From contig NZ_VSSS01000017.1 in NCBI RefSeq assembly GCF_008123425.1, forward strand, positions 1-64,000: a stretch of DNA of 64,000 bases, written 5' to 3'. This document shows positions 27,572 through 36,109 of this stretch, piece after piece. The position numbers and the translations under genes are program-made. This DNA comes from Bradyrhizobium rifense. GTDB lineage: Bacteria; Pseudomonadota; Alphaproteobacteria; Rhizobiales; Xanthobacteraceae. The notes under the pieces were generated by a model. It made no database searches. It was not told the DNA's origin and was given only the letters and a program-made list of their open reading frames with translations. Position 1 is the stretch's first letter. Every line of letters starts with the position of its first letter.

Positions 27572-28192
27572 TCACGAAGCCGGCCAGTTGCAGGCGATCG
27601 CGAGCTTGCGTCGGACGGAATCCAGGCCGACCAGGTCAAACGTGTTTTCGTATGGGAGGGTCTTCCCCGCGTAGACCCTGATCAGGAGCCGGCCGCCCTC
27701 CGGCATCGCGCGCAACAGGCGAACGGCGTCACCCTGAAAAGTCAGACTTCGGCCTCCCTCCGTCGTGCGCCAGCGCTCTTCGACGGTTGGCTCGTCGTTG
27801 ATCTGGTACACGACTTTCACCTCGGTCTCTGCAGGCTGCTTCCAGGATGGCGAGGTGGGTATGGTCAGCTCGGTTCGACTGCCGCGACAGCGGATCGCGA
27901 TCGCGGAGGGCGCATCCTTCGTGGCTCGACGTCCCATGGTCTGCGCCGAGATCTGCGGCTTGTAGTCCACCGGCGAGGTCGTCTCGCTGATGATCCAGTC
28001 CCGCGCTCGGGATGGTGCCGAGCCGGTCGGTTCCGCCGCCTCTCCCAGCAAATCGTCGACGCATTTCAGCCGGTCCATTCCTTGAAACCGGGCACATTCC
28101 TTCAACCGATCCGTAGCATCGCCCGCCTGTGCGAGGGTCGGCAGGGTCAAACTTGCGAGTGCGATCAAAGCCACGGCACTCATTGGCCTCAT
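27572..28192 (-). CDS. Secreted VasI-like protein
   Basis: The 206-residue protein has a signal peptide (MRPMSAVALIALASLTLPTLAQAG). The mature N-terminus DRLKECARFQGMDRLKCVDDLLGE is a short Cys-containing motif shared with type VI secretion-associated VasI proteins. The rest matches their pattern (AIRCRGSRTEL; VVYQINDEPTVEERW; RLLRAMPEGGRLLIRVY; FDLVGLDSVRRKLAIACNW). No other type VI genes are nearby, so a role in that system is doubtful. It overlaps the TAXI gene stop (ATGA), so the two are translationally coupled. Third gene of an operon with 29253-31454 and 28189-29208. Confidence 0.75.
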   Translation of the reverse strand: MRPMSAVALIALASLTLPTLAQAGDATDRLKECARFQGMDRLKCVDDLLGEAAEPTGSAPSRARDWIISETTSPVDYKPQISAQTMGRRATKDAPSAIAIRCRGSRTELTIPTSPSWKQPAETEVKVVYQINDEPTVEERWRTTEGGRSLTFQGDAVRLLRAMPEGGRLLIRVYAGKTLPYENTFDLVGLDSVRRKLAIACNWPAS

Positions 28193-29208
28193 CGTGACAG
28201 TCCCACCGTCGCGCCCGGTGAGCGATCGAGCCATTCCTGTGCGGGGCCGAAGCGGGCGAGGCCGGGAACGTTCGCGCGGAGGCTCACGTCCTTCCATTTC
28301 GGATCGAAGCCGGGCGACTGCAGCCGGTCGAGCCGGCCGAACAACTGCTCCACGAAGCGGGCCATGCGCGCGTAGCGATCGGATTGCTTCGGCCAGTTGT
28401 AGCCCGCCAGAATGGTAGGAACCGCGATGGTCGAGATGCGTTCGCCCTGCGGTACGAGGCTCGGATAGTCCGCCGAGCTGATCGCAGACGGTAGATAGTA
28501 GTCCTCGAACCGCGAATCGTACTCCACCGGCAGGAATTTGTACCCGGGCTCCCAGCGTCCCTTCAGAAAGGCATCGATCGGCTTCGAAGTGATGAACACA
28601 ACCCCCGCGATTTCCCCGCTCTTCATCTGCTGTAGTGCGACCTGATGGGGAATGAACATCTTCTCGACGTTCAGCCCCAGCCGGCTGAAAATCAGTGGAC
28701 CGGAATAGGCCGCCGCCGTGCCTTGCGTGTTGAAGTTGACCTTCTTGCCCTTGAGGTCATCGAGCGATTTGATCTCCGGACGCACAAAGACGTGCAGCTC
28801 GGCTGGGAAGAGATTGAGAATGTAGACGATGCGCCGGTCGATCGACGGGACCTGGGCCTTGTACTCGTCGAGGGCGTCCGTATTGATGATCGCCGCATCC
28901 ACGCCTCGCAGATAGAGCAGCGAGTTGACGTTCTCCGTCGCGCCGGTCGTCACGATCGGGATGACGTGAAGCTTGTCTTCCTCGTTGGCCACGCGGGCGA
29001 TCTCTGCCGCGAGCCGAAGCGGAGCACCCTCGATGAGGCCGCCTGCGAGCCCGACGGTCCAGGCATTGATGCGCTCTTTTGCGATGATGTCGGCGTTCTT
29101 TGCCGCGGCCGGCGGAGCGGGTGGTTGTCGGACAGACTGGGCGTTCGCCGTCATCTGCAGGCCGAGCAGCGCCGCTGCAATCGTGGACGCGAACCTGATC
29201 AGGGCCAT
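28189..29208 (-). CDS. TAXI-family solute-binding protein
   Basis: The 339-residue protein has a signal peptide (cleavage near TANAQS) and the TAXI pattern: WTVGLAGGLIEGAPLRLAAEIARV, VTTGATENVNSLLYLRGVDAAIINTDALDEY, LHVFVRPEIKSLDDLKGKKVNF and AAYSGPLIFSRLGL. Such proteins normally deliver solutes to TRAP transporters; no TRAP membrane subunit is in the window. The gene sits between a coiled-coil protein gene and the VasI-like gene, which is unusual. The ligand cannot be told. Confidence 0.88.
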   Translation of the reverse strand: MALIRFASTIAAALLGLQMTANAQSVRQPPAPPAAAKNADIIAKERINAWTVGLAGGLIEGAPLRLAAEIARVANEEDKLHVIPIVTTGATENVNSLLYLRGVDAAIINTDALDEYKAQVPSIDRRIVYILNLFPAELHVFVRPEIKSLDDLKGKKVNFNTQGTAAAYSGPLIFSRLGLNVEKMFIPHQVALQQMKSGEIAGVVFITSKPIDAFLKGRWEPGYKFLPVEYDSRFEDYYLPSAISSADYPSLVPQGERISTIAVPTILAGYNWPKQSDRYARMARFVEQLFGRLDRLQSPGFDPKWKDVSLRANVPGLARFGPAQEWLDRSPGATVGLSR

Positions 29209-29252
29209 GGGTCTGTCTCCGTCATCTAGCCTTTTCGAGAGATGATCCGACG

Positions 29253-31454
29253 CTATCTCAGCGCCTTGATCCGCTCATCCGCATCATCAATGCCGCCAGC
29301 CTTTGCTCTTTGATAAAGGTCGCGGGCCTTCGCCGGGTCGCCGGTGACTCCGCGCGCACGCCACGATTCCAGCACCGGCGGGTCATAGGTCTCTGCAAGC
29401 ATGAAGGCGGCCCGCGCGCTGCCGCGCGCAAGAGCCAGCTCGAGCAACTGGCGGGCGCTGCTGATATCGGACTGCCGCAGCAACGCATTCGCCCGTGCAA
29501 GCAGCTTCTGCTCGTCCGCAGGCGAGCGGGACGGCGCCGCCGTCGAAGCGGTGCGCTCCGACACTGCGGCAACCTTTGGGTCCGTCGGTGGGATACGATC
29601 CGTTGCTTGTGCCTGCGATGTCGATCGGGTCGATTCAGGAGGACGTTGCGGGCTGGAGGCGACAGTCCGGCTGGCTTCCTGTTCGGGCGCGCGGCCCCTT
29701 GCCTCGGTGCCGGAGACGAGATCGGTCACACGCCCTTTTTCGGTCTGTTCCGGCGGCCGGCTTGCGGACGCATTTGTTGAGGGCCGTTTTCCATTCGTCT
29801 GCTCAAGCTTGGCTTTGGTCGACGCAAGCTCGCGCGCGAGAGCCTCGGCGCGCTCACGTTCACCAGCGAGCGCTTCGTTCTGCTTCGCCGTCATCGCGCT
29901 GAGCTCGGTGACTCTGAGGATCTCGGCATAGGCGACGACGAGGCCCGCCGAACGTTCCTCGACCTCCTTCCGCGCGGAGGCCAGTTCGCGGAGGAGACCC
30001 TCGCTCTTGGCCCGCTCTTTGGCCAGCTCCTTCTTGTTCGCGGCCTGAGCGGCATCGGCGGCCTGTGCGGCGTCTCGGGCGGCGTAACGCGCGTCATCGC
30101 GCTCGCTCGTCAGCGACTTCGTTTCGCGTGCCAGCGTGTCTGCTCTGTCTCGCTGCTGCCCGAGCTCGCGTTCCAGCATCTGCCTCTGCTCGGCTTCGGC
30201 GGCGCTTGCCTTGATAGACGCGGCGCGCGCGGCATCGAACTCGGCCCGGATGGAGCCGAGCTGCTTCGAGGCGGCATCTGCTCGAGCTCGCTGTTGCGCG
30301 AGCTCGTTTTCCACGGCGAGAGCCCGCTCCGACTTTGCAGCGGCCGCCTTCGCAACGTCGGAGGTCTCAGCTCGAGCCGTGTTGGCCGCCGCCCGCAGGG
30401 TGACCAGTTCGTTTGCAGCGGCATCCGCCCTGTCGCGTTGCAGCTTCAGTTCCCGCTCCATGGCCTGCTTTTGCGTGGCCTCGGCGGCGGCGAGTTTGGA
30501 AGAGTCGGTGGTCGCCTTGCGTGCGGTTTCGAGCTCGGCCCTGAGGGAAGTCAGCTCGGTGGTGGCCGCTTTCGCAACGTCAGAACTCTCAGCTCGAGCA
30601 GTGTTGGCCGCCGCCCGCAGGACGACAAGTTCGTTTGCGGCGGCATCCGCCCTGTCGCGTTGCAGCTTTAGTTCCTGCTCCATGGCCTGCTTTTGCGTAG
30701 CCTCGACTGCGACGAGTTTGGAAGAGTCGGTGGTCGCCTTCCGTGCGGTTTCGAGCTCGGCCCTGAGGGAAGTCAGCTCGGTGACGGCCCCCTCGGATCT
30801 GTCGCGTTGCTGCTTCAGCTCGACTTCGAGCGCTTGGCTCTGTGCAACCTCTGCGGCAAGGGCCGTTGTGGCTTCTGTCGCGGCGCTCCGCGCGACGTCG
30901 AGATCCGATCGCAGCGACGCAAGTTCGGCTGCACTACTCTCTTTCCGGGCTCCCGGTTCGATGATCGGCTCTTGCTTGGGATCCGCTGCGGGGATCTGCA
31001 TCGCCCTTGAAGCTGCGATCCGGGCTGCGTCGAGCTCTGCCCTGAGGAATGAGAGGTCTCGCGTGAGATTGCTTACCTTGTCCCGTTCCAGCTCAAGGGC
31101 GTGGGTTTGTCTGATCCCCAGCTCAATGGCACCAATCGCGTGCTCGCGGTCGCGCTGGGCGGCATTCAGCTCTGCCCGGACACTTGCCAGCTCACGTGCG
31201 AGCCCGTCGGCCCGATCGCGCTCCTGCTCGATCGCCTGCTGATGCCTGATCCGTTCGGCTTCAACTGCCGGGACGCCGAACTCGATATCGTCGCGCGAGC
31301 CGGCATGCGCGACTCCGACAAGGAGTGCCAGGAGGAAAGTCGCCGCCGCAGCTGTCCGCGCGAGATCTCCGCCCAGCGATCCGCCCTGTCGGACAGAACG
31401 GGGGATCCCGCTCAGCGAGTCAGTCGTTTCGTGCGCAATTGCCTGTAACCTCAT
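29253..31454 (-). CDS. Large coiled-coil protein with C-terminal Sel1-like repeat
   Basis: The 733-residue protein has a membrane anchor or signal at about residues 30-52 (TAAAATFLLALLVGVAHA). From about 60 to 540 it is an uninterrupted Ala/Glu/Arg-rich coiled coil. Inside this is a 74-residue tandem duplication (TELTSLRAELETARKATTDS...). A Pro/Ser/Thr-rich linker follows, then a C-terminal domain of about 90 residues with Sel1/TPR-like character (LLARANALLRQSDISSARQLLELALARGSARAAFML). A scaffold across the periplasm or envelope seems likely. It heads an operon with the TAXI and VasI-like genes, 44 bp upstream of the former. Confidence 0.82.
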   Translation of the reverse strand: MRLQAIAHETTDSLSGIPRSVRQGGSLGGDLARTAAAATFLLALLVGVAHAGSRDDIEFGVPAVEAERIRHQQAIEQERDRADGLARELASVRAELNAAQRDREHAIGAIELGIRQTHALELERDKVSNLTRDLSFLRAELDAARIAASRAMQIPAADPKQEPIIEPGARKESSAAELASLRSDLDVARSAATEATTALAAEVAQSQALEVELKQQRDRSEGAVTELTSLRAELETARKATTDSSKLVAVEATQKQAMEQELKLQRDRADAAANELVVLRAAANTARAESSDVAKAATTELTSLRAELETARKATTDSSKLAAAEATQKQAMERELKLQRDRADAAANELVTLRAAANTARAETSDVAKAAAAKSERALAVENELAQQRARADAASKQLGSIRAEFDAARAASIKASAAEAEQRQMLERELGQQRDRADTLARETKSLTSERDDARYAARDAAQAADAAQAANKKELAKERAKSEGLLRELASARKEVEERSAGLVVAYAEILRVTELSAMTAKQNEALAGERERAEALARELASTKAKLEQTNGKRPSTNASASRPPEQTEKGRVTDLVSGTEARGRAPEQEASRTVASSPQRPPESTRSTSQAQATDRIPPTDPKVAAVSERTASTAAPSRSPADEQKLLARANALLRQSDISSARQLLELALARGSARAAFMLAETYDPPVLESWRARGVTGDPAKARDLYQRAKAGGIDDADERIKALR
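30340..30785. repeat. 222 bp tandem duplication within the coiled-coil gene
   Basis: Two nearly identical 222 bp units sit in phase (for example CTCGAGC at 30371 and at 30593). They encode 74 residues each. High DNA similarity indicates a recent duplication. Confidence 0.85.
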
Positions 31455-31699
31455 CGTGACAGCTCAGACTGGCTTTAGGCACCTTGCCGTTCGGCGTCAT
31501 CAATGACACCGCCTTGCTTGGCGCCCTGTCGAGGTCGCAGGGTAGGTAGCCACAAGGAGGTAGCGGGGCGTCGTTCCGGGAATAAAGTAGATCGTCTGCG
31601 CTGCCGCTGCGCTTTCCTTGACCGGCGCGGCCGCGCGCAACAAATTGGGACGGACCAGCTGCGGCTGCGCGTGTTCCGCACAAACCAGGGGAAGACAGC

Positions 31700-32215
31700 A
31701 TGAACAGAACAGTCATCGTTTTCGCCAGTCTGACCTTCACTGGCGCGTTTCTGGTAAATGCGATCCAGACAGGCTATGCCTCTGCTCAGGCGGGGAGCCC
31801 AAAGCTCAACGCCAATGCCAAGATGATCGCCAGTCCCAAACGCGTGCAATCGCACCGGCTTGTCGTCCAGGTCGACGTCAATGATCCGGCGATCATGAAC
31901 CTCGCGTTGAACAACGTCAGCAACACGGTTCAGCACTATTCCGAAATCGGGCAGAAGATCGAGGTCGAAGTGGTGGCGTTCGGACCGGGGTTGCACATGC
32001 TGCGAGACGACACCTCGCCGGTGAAGGCACGCATCGAGTCCATGGGCAAGACCATGCCCGAAGTTGCATTCTCCGCATGCGGAAATACCAAGGAAAATAT
32101 GGCGAAGACCGAAGCCAAGGAGATTCCTCTTATCGCGCAGGCGAAGGTCACCAAATCCGGCGTGGTCCGGCTGATGGAGCTACAGGAGCAGGGTTGGAGC
32201 TACCTGCGCCCCTGA
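31700..32215 (+). CDS. Secreted DsrE-like protein
   Basis: The 171-residue protein has a signal peptide (MNRTVIVFASLTFTGAFLVN, cleavage near YASAQA). The mature part reads RLVVQVDVNDPAIMNLALNNVSN, IEVEVVAFGPGLHMLRDD and FSACGNTKENM, which matches the DsrE/DsrF-like fold; the Cys in the FSACGNT segment corresponds to the position used in sulfur transfer by some relatives. Secreted members occur widely in proteobacteria and their role is unclear. It is convergent with the Wzx-like gene. Confidence 0.78.
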   Translation: MNRTVIVFASLTFTGAFLVNAIQTGYASAQAGSPKLNANAKMIASPKRVQSHRLVVQVDVNDPAIMNLALNNVSNTVQHYSEIGQKIEVEVVAFGPGLHMLRDDTSPVKARIESMGKTMPEVAFSACGNTKENMAKTEAKEIPLIAQAKVTKSGVVRLMELQEQGWSYLRP

Positions 32216-32261
32216 AATGCGGCCGGCGCGTCGGCGCGATGCGCCGGCGCGGTACGAAATC

Positions 32262-33644
32262 TCAAACGGACGACGCTTTGACGCGAACATCCGGCCGCGA
32301 CGTTGCTTTCTCCTGGCGATTCGGCACGAACAGCCCTAGGAGCCCGGGCAGCAGCCGCAGATGCCGGAATATGAAGAAGGCCATGGCGATGTGCCAGATG
32401 ATCAGTGCGGCCGAGCTGGCGATCGCAGCGCCGGTCAATCCAAGCCAGTAGATGAATGCGACGCTGGCGAGGATGTTGATGACGGCGCTCAGGGTCAGCA
32501 GAACGGCAGCCCCCCGTTCGTGCTCGGTCATCGTCATGATGAGCAGTAGAGATCCGAAGGCGGCTGCGATCACCTGCCCCAAGAGCAGGATGCGCAGGGC
32601 GGGGGCGCCGACCACAAAATCCCTGCCGAACCAGGCGAGAAGTGGCTCGGCCACGATCGCCAACCCGAGCGCGATGCCCACCGAGGTACAGAGGGTCCAT
32701 AAAGCGGCCTTGGTCACGAGTGCCTGCAAGGTCGCCCGATCGTTCCTTGTGAAGAGGCTCGAGATGGTCGGTGCGAACAGGGTGTTGATCGCAGTGCGGG
32801 GCAATGCCACAAGGAATGCGATATTGAAGACCAGGCTATATATTCCGGCCTCCCTGGTGTCTCCGAACCATCCGAGCAGCACCACGCCGGCGCGATTGAG
32901 GAGAGCTTCTGCCCCTGCGATGATCATGAACGGGACGGCAGTCTGCCGCCAAGTTACGGGCTCATATTGAGGCTCTGCCGCCCTGATTGCGTCTGGGCAC
33001 AATCTCCGTACAGCTTGGCTGGCGAGCACGAGTCCGACGACGGCGCCGGCGACGGTTGCCATCATGATGCCCTGTGCCTCGATGCGCGATCCCAGGAAAA
33101 GACCGGACACGACGACGATGATCACAAGTATTCCGTCCCGCATCACGCGGTCGGGTATCAGTGCAGGAACAACGCCGCCAAAAGCGCGGACGATCGAGCA
33201 GCGTATCCATAACAGCGCCAGAATGGGAATGAGAATGAAGCCGACCAGAAAGGTGTTCGTCAGCTCCGTCGAGAACGGCCCGGGCCAGATCTCGATAATA
33301 CCCGCCCCGATGAATGCGACCAGAAGGCTTATGCCAAGTGAACGTCGCTCTGCGTATTGGATGACGCCTCGTGCAAGGCCGCTGGCTCCCATGGTCTGAT
33401 ATGCGGACACGAAGCGCAGCAGTGCGATATCGAAACCGAGCGCGCAGAAATATGCGAGGATGGTTATCCAGGCGATGACATAGGCGTAGACGCCGTATGT
33501 GTGAGCGCCGACAATTCTGGCTATCAGGAGTTGCGCGCAGGCAGTTACGCCGGCGCTGGCAACGTAGACTGAGAATGCTGCAGCTCCTCCGATCACCACT
33601 CGTCTGATCCGCGCGTGGCCAGCGCTCCGGTCATGCATTTCCAT
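32262..33644 (-). CDS. Wzx-like polysaccharide flippase
   Basis: The 460-residue protein has about 12-14 membrane helices and the general pattern of oligosaccharide flippases (MATE/MOP superfamily): GGAAAFSVYVASAGVTACAQLLIARIVG at the N-terminus and LLNRAGVVLLGWFGDTREAGIYSLVF in the middle. Wzx moves lipid-linked repeat units across the inner membrane. It is the last gene of a seven-gene operon running 41831 to 32262, which also has Wzy-like and Wzc-like genes. Confidence 0.87.
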   Translation of the reverse strand: MEMHDRSAGHARIRRVVIGGAAAFSVYVASAGVTACAQLLIARIVGAHTYGVYAYVIAWITILAYFCALGFDIALLRFVSAYQTMGASGLARGVIQYAERRSLGISLLVAFIGAGIIEIWPGPFSTELTNTFLVGFILIPILALLWIRCSIVRAFGGVVPALIPDRVMRDGILVIIVVVSGLFLGSRIEAQGIMMATVAGAVVGLVLASQAVRRLCPDAIRAAEPQYEPVTWRQTAVPFMIIAGAEALLNRAGVVLLGWFGDTREAGIYSLVFNIAFLVALPRTAINTLFAPTISSLFTRNDRATLQALVTKAALWTLCTSVGIALGLAIVAEPLLAWFGRDFVVGAPALRILLLGQVIAAAFGSLLLIMTMTEHERGAAVLLTLSAVINILASVAFIYWLGLTGAAIASSAALIIWHIAMAFFIFRHLRLLPGLLGLFVPNRQEKATSRPDVRVKASSV

Positions 33645-33702
33645 TTTCTGTCCTTGCGGTACGGGCTCGCAGAATGCTCTGAAATCAAAGTCTAAAAACG
33701 AT

Positions 33703-34527
33703 TCAAGGAAAATGATTCAACAGAGAGTGGTCTGAGATGTTCGCTTCAACATTTGCTGGCTTGACCGTGGCGCGCTTCTGTTGCTCGGCGATGCTCACAA
33801 TCTGCCGTTCCAACTGTTCGACGGCCGCGGCGAGAGACGTTCGATCAAGCGACGAGATGCTCACGACGTTCCGGCCTTTGCTGCGCAGCACTTCGTGCAG
33901 GACGTCGATGATGCTGCGTGAGCTGAGGCTGGTTTCCACGTCCAGCTCGAGCAGCTGTTCGAACCTTCCCCCGAGATCATGTCGGTTGCGGAGTCGCTCC
34001 TCGAGGAGCTTGGTCGGTGCGTCGAGGCGTATCAGGATGTCTGGTTCAGGCACAAGGTCCAGCGCATACGAGATCAATGCTTCGTCTGCAATGCCGCAAA
34101 GCAGTGCCAGGGAACAAATCGCCTGGACGAACGCCTGATCGAACAGGACGATGTGCGCAATCGCGGATCGGCGAAACCAGGCGTGCGACAGCCTGGACAT
34201 GTATTGCAGCAGTCTGAGCGAAGAGAATGTGTTGGATGGCGGAAGTATCTTGATCAGATTCAACGCAGTCCCGAGATCGCGTGAAATCCCCCGCGGCCGG
34301 AACATCATGCACACCAATTCCGCCAGCGGACGCGTCAAGCGCCGTGTCGTGAAGGATATCTTCCGAAAGGCCGTCGATGGTGTGACGGTCTCGCTTGGCG
34401 AGCGCTCCGCCGGCCGGTGGCTGAGCACGAGGTCCACGGTGTAGTCGCGCTCGCGTAGACGTGCCGCAAGAGTACGTGCAAGAGTGGTCTTGCCGGCGCC
34501 TGGAGGACCGAAAAACTCGATGATCAT
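33703..34527 (-). CDS. P-loop kinase-like protein in polysaccharide operon
   Basis: The 274-residue protein starts MIIEFFGPPGAGKTTLAR, a Walker A motif at about residues 7-15. The middle contains FDQAFVQAICSLALL and PDILIRLDAPTKLLEERLRNR, which fit thymidylate-kinase or sugar-kinase-like P-loop folds with a lid region. The C-terminus is divergent (about 100 residues). Similar proteins are found in capsule and exopolysaccharide clusters. The phosphoryl acceptor is unknown. It lies between the fusion protein gene and the flippase gene. Confidence 0.75.
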   Translation of the reverse strand: MIIEFFGPPGAGKTTLARTLAARLRERDYTVDLVLSHRPAERSPSETVTPSTAFRKISFTTRRLTRPLAELVCMMFRPRGISRDLGTALNLIKILPPSNTFSSLRLLQYMSRLSHAWFRRSAIAHIVLFDQAFVQAICSLALLCGIADEALISYALDLVPEPDILIRLDAPTKLLEERLRNRHDLGGRFEQLLELDVETSLSSRSIIDVLHEVLRSKGRNVVSISSLDRTSLAAAVEQLERQIVSIAEQQKRATVKPANVEANISDHSLLNHFP

Positions 34528-34579
34528 ATCCGAACTCAGACAAATGAAATGATTGAATTGGGCCGTTCCGTCGTCTGCT

Positions 34580-36109
34580 CTAGAGTATCCGCCACACCTC
34601 CTTTTTCACCGCGCGAATGACATCGGCTAATGGCTGTTGGGCGTCGATCGAGACGACGCGCGCGCCAGAAAACGCCAGTCGCGGGATAGCCGCGATACGT
34701 TGCGTGATCACGGCAGGATCCATGTCGGGTTCGCGTCTGGCGCAAACCTCCGGCGGAACGACCAGCTTGATGACGATATCCGGTGGCAGGCGCTCGGCAA
34801 GTGAATAGGCTTTGGCTTCAAATTGGCGTAGCCAGAGCGGAATCCCGACCAGGCGCGGCATCAGCGGACCTTCGTTGAAGCCGGCGATCTCGTTCTGGGG
34901 GTATCGATCCGTGACCACGACAAGACCCCGACGAGCCCCGCGATGCGCGGCCGACAGCTTGGACCGCTTTTCGATGGCGGTGGCCGTCGCCCAGATCGCC
35001 ATGAGAGCACTGTACATCCGGCTCGGCGGGCGATCCGAGATCTTGCCATGCGATGAGCCTCTCGGCTTGGTCTTGAATAACGGCGTGATCAGAGGGACCA
35101 TCAGCTTGAGCGGCCATAGTACGAGGGAGGGGCGTCCTGCGCCGGTCCCGAAATAGATCGGAATGACGTCCATCTCCTCGCCGAGCCACTGCCGAAGTGT
35201 CGCGACGATGGTTGATTTCCCGCTGCCGTCGACGCCGATGACGGCCACGACGTGCCCACCACCCGGGGCTCGTCGGCTCCACGGCCGCGGTGCCCAGAGA
35301 AAGCGTTTGTTCAGGTAACCGGCGGCGAGGTGTGTGGCGCGCGTCAGGCTCCGCAGCCCTGCCTCGAGTTCGTTGTAGGTACGGTGCGGCGCGAAGTGCG
35401 TTCGGATACGCCGCCGCAGATGACGCTGATGTTCCAGCGAGGGCTGGCAATAAAGGGCATCGGCAACCATGTCGGCCAGATCGCCGCCCAGAAGCTCGGC
35501 CGCTCGCCTTCTGAGTGCCGCGCGAGGAATTCGGCCTGCGAGGTCCGCGCGATCAAGTGCAAATTTGCGCGTCATTGCCTGCCAGTTGCGGAGCACGACA
35601 GGATCCGATCGCCTCAGTTCGAGGCAGCCGCGTACAATCAACAGCAATGCCTCGTCCACAGGCTCCAGGATACGGATCGGCAGCTCCGGATGAGCAATCG
35701 CTCGCTTCGCCAGCACCTCTTCCCACGGCAGGTGGTAGTTCTTGAGCAGGCTGGCGCCGGCGACCAGTCGAACGTGCAGATGAAGGTGCACGATCCGGCC
35801 GCTCGGTTCATCATGGCCGAGATAGCTCAGGACCGACGGATGGTCACGATAGGCGACGGCGGGAAAGAGCTTGAGACCGCGCTCGAGGAGGATTGCCTGA
35901 GCGCGGTGCTGATCCCGTTTTGCGACAAGCAGATCGAGATCTCCGTCGCCGGTCAGGCCACGGTAAACTCGGTTGCTGCTCTTCCAGTAGAAGTATGTGA
36001 TGTCGTGCCGGTCAAAGTCGTTCAAGACAGTAAGAATGAGCTGCAAGATGGCGCTATCGGCGGCAGGGTCACCGGTCGGGTCTGTCCTGTGAAGGGCATC
36101 CTGTCTCAT
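34580..36109 (-). CDS. Nucleotidyltransferase-like/thymidylate-kinase-like fusion protein
   Basis: The 509-residue product has two parts. The N-terminal part (about 20-270) reads ITYFYWKSSNRVYRGLTGDGDLDLLVAKRD, where GDGDLDLL is the nucleotidyltransferase metal-binding motif of NTP_transf_5-like proteins. The C-terminal part (about 285-509) is a P-loop kinase with Walker A GVDGSGKST at about residue 291 and a thymidylate-kinase-like core (VVVTDRYPQNE). The ATG 36109 overlaps the stop of the Wzc-like gene (ATGA). Fusions of this kind occur in surface polysaccharide loci; the substrate is likely a sugar or nucleotide but is not known. Confidence 0.78.
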   Translation of the reverse strand: MRQDALHRTDPTGDPAADSAILQLILTVLNDFDRHDITYFYWKSSNRVYRGLTGDGDLDLLVAKRDQHRAQAILLERGLKLFPAVAYRDHPSVLSYLGHDEPSGRIVHLHLHVRLVAGASLLKNYHLPWEEVLAKRAIAHPELPIRILEPVDEALLLIVRGCLELRRSDPVVLRNWQAMTRKFALDRADLAGRIPRAALRRRAAELLGGDLADMVADALYCQPSLEHQRHLRRRIRTHFAPHRTYNELEAGLRSLTRATHLAAGYLNKRFLWAPRPWSRRAPGGGHVVAVIGVDGSGKSTIVATLRQWLGEEMDVIPIYFGTGAGRPSLVLWPLKLMVPLITPLFKTKPRGSSHGKISDRPPSRMYSALMAIWATATAIEKRSKLSAAHRGARRGLVVVTDRYPQNEIAGFNEGPLMPRLVGIPLWLRQFEAKAYSLAERLPPDIVIKLVVPPEVCARREPDMDPAVITQRIAAIPRLAFSGARVVSIDAQQPLADVIRAVKKEVWRIL

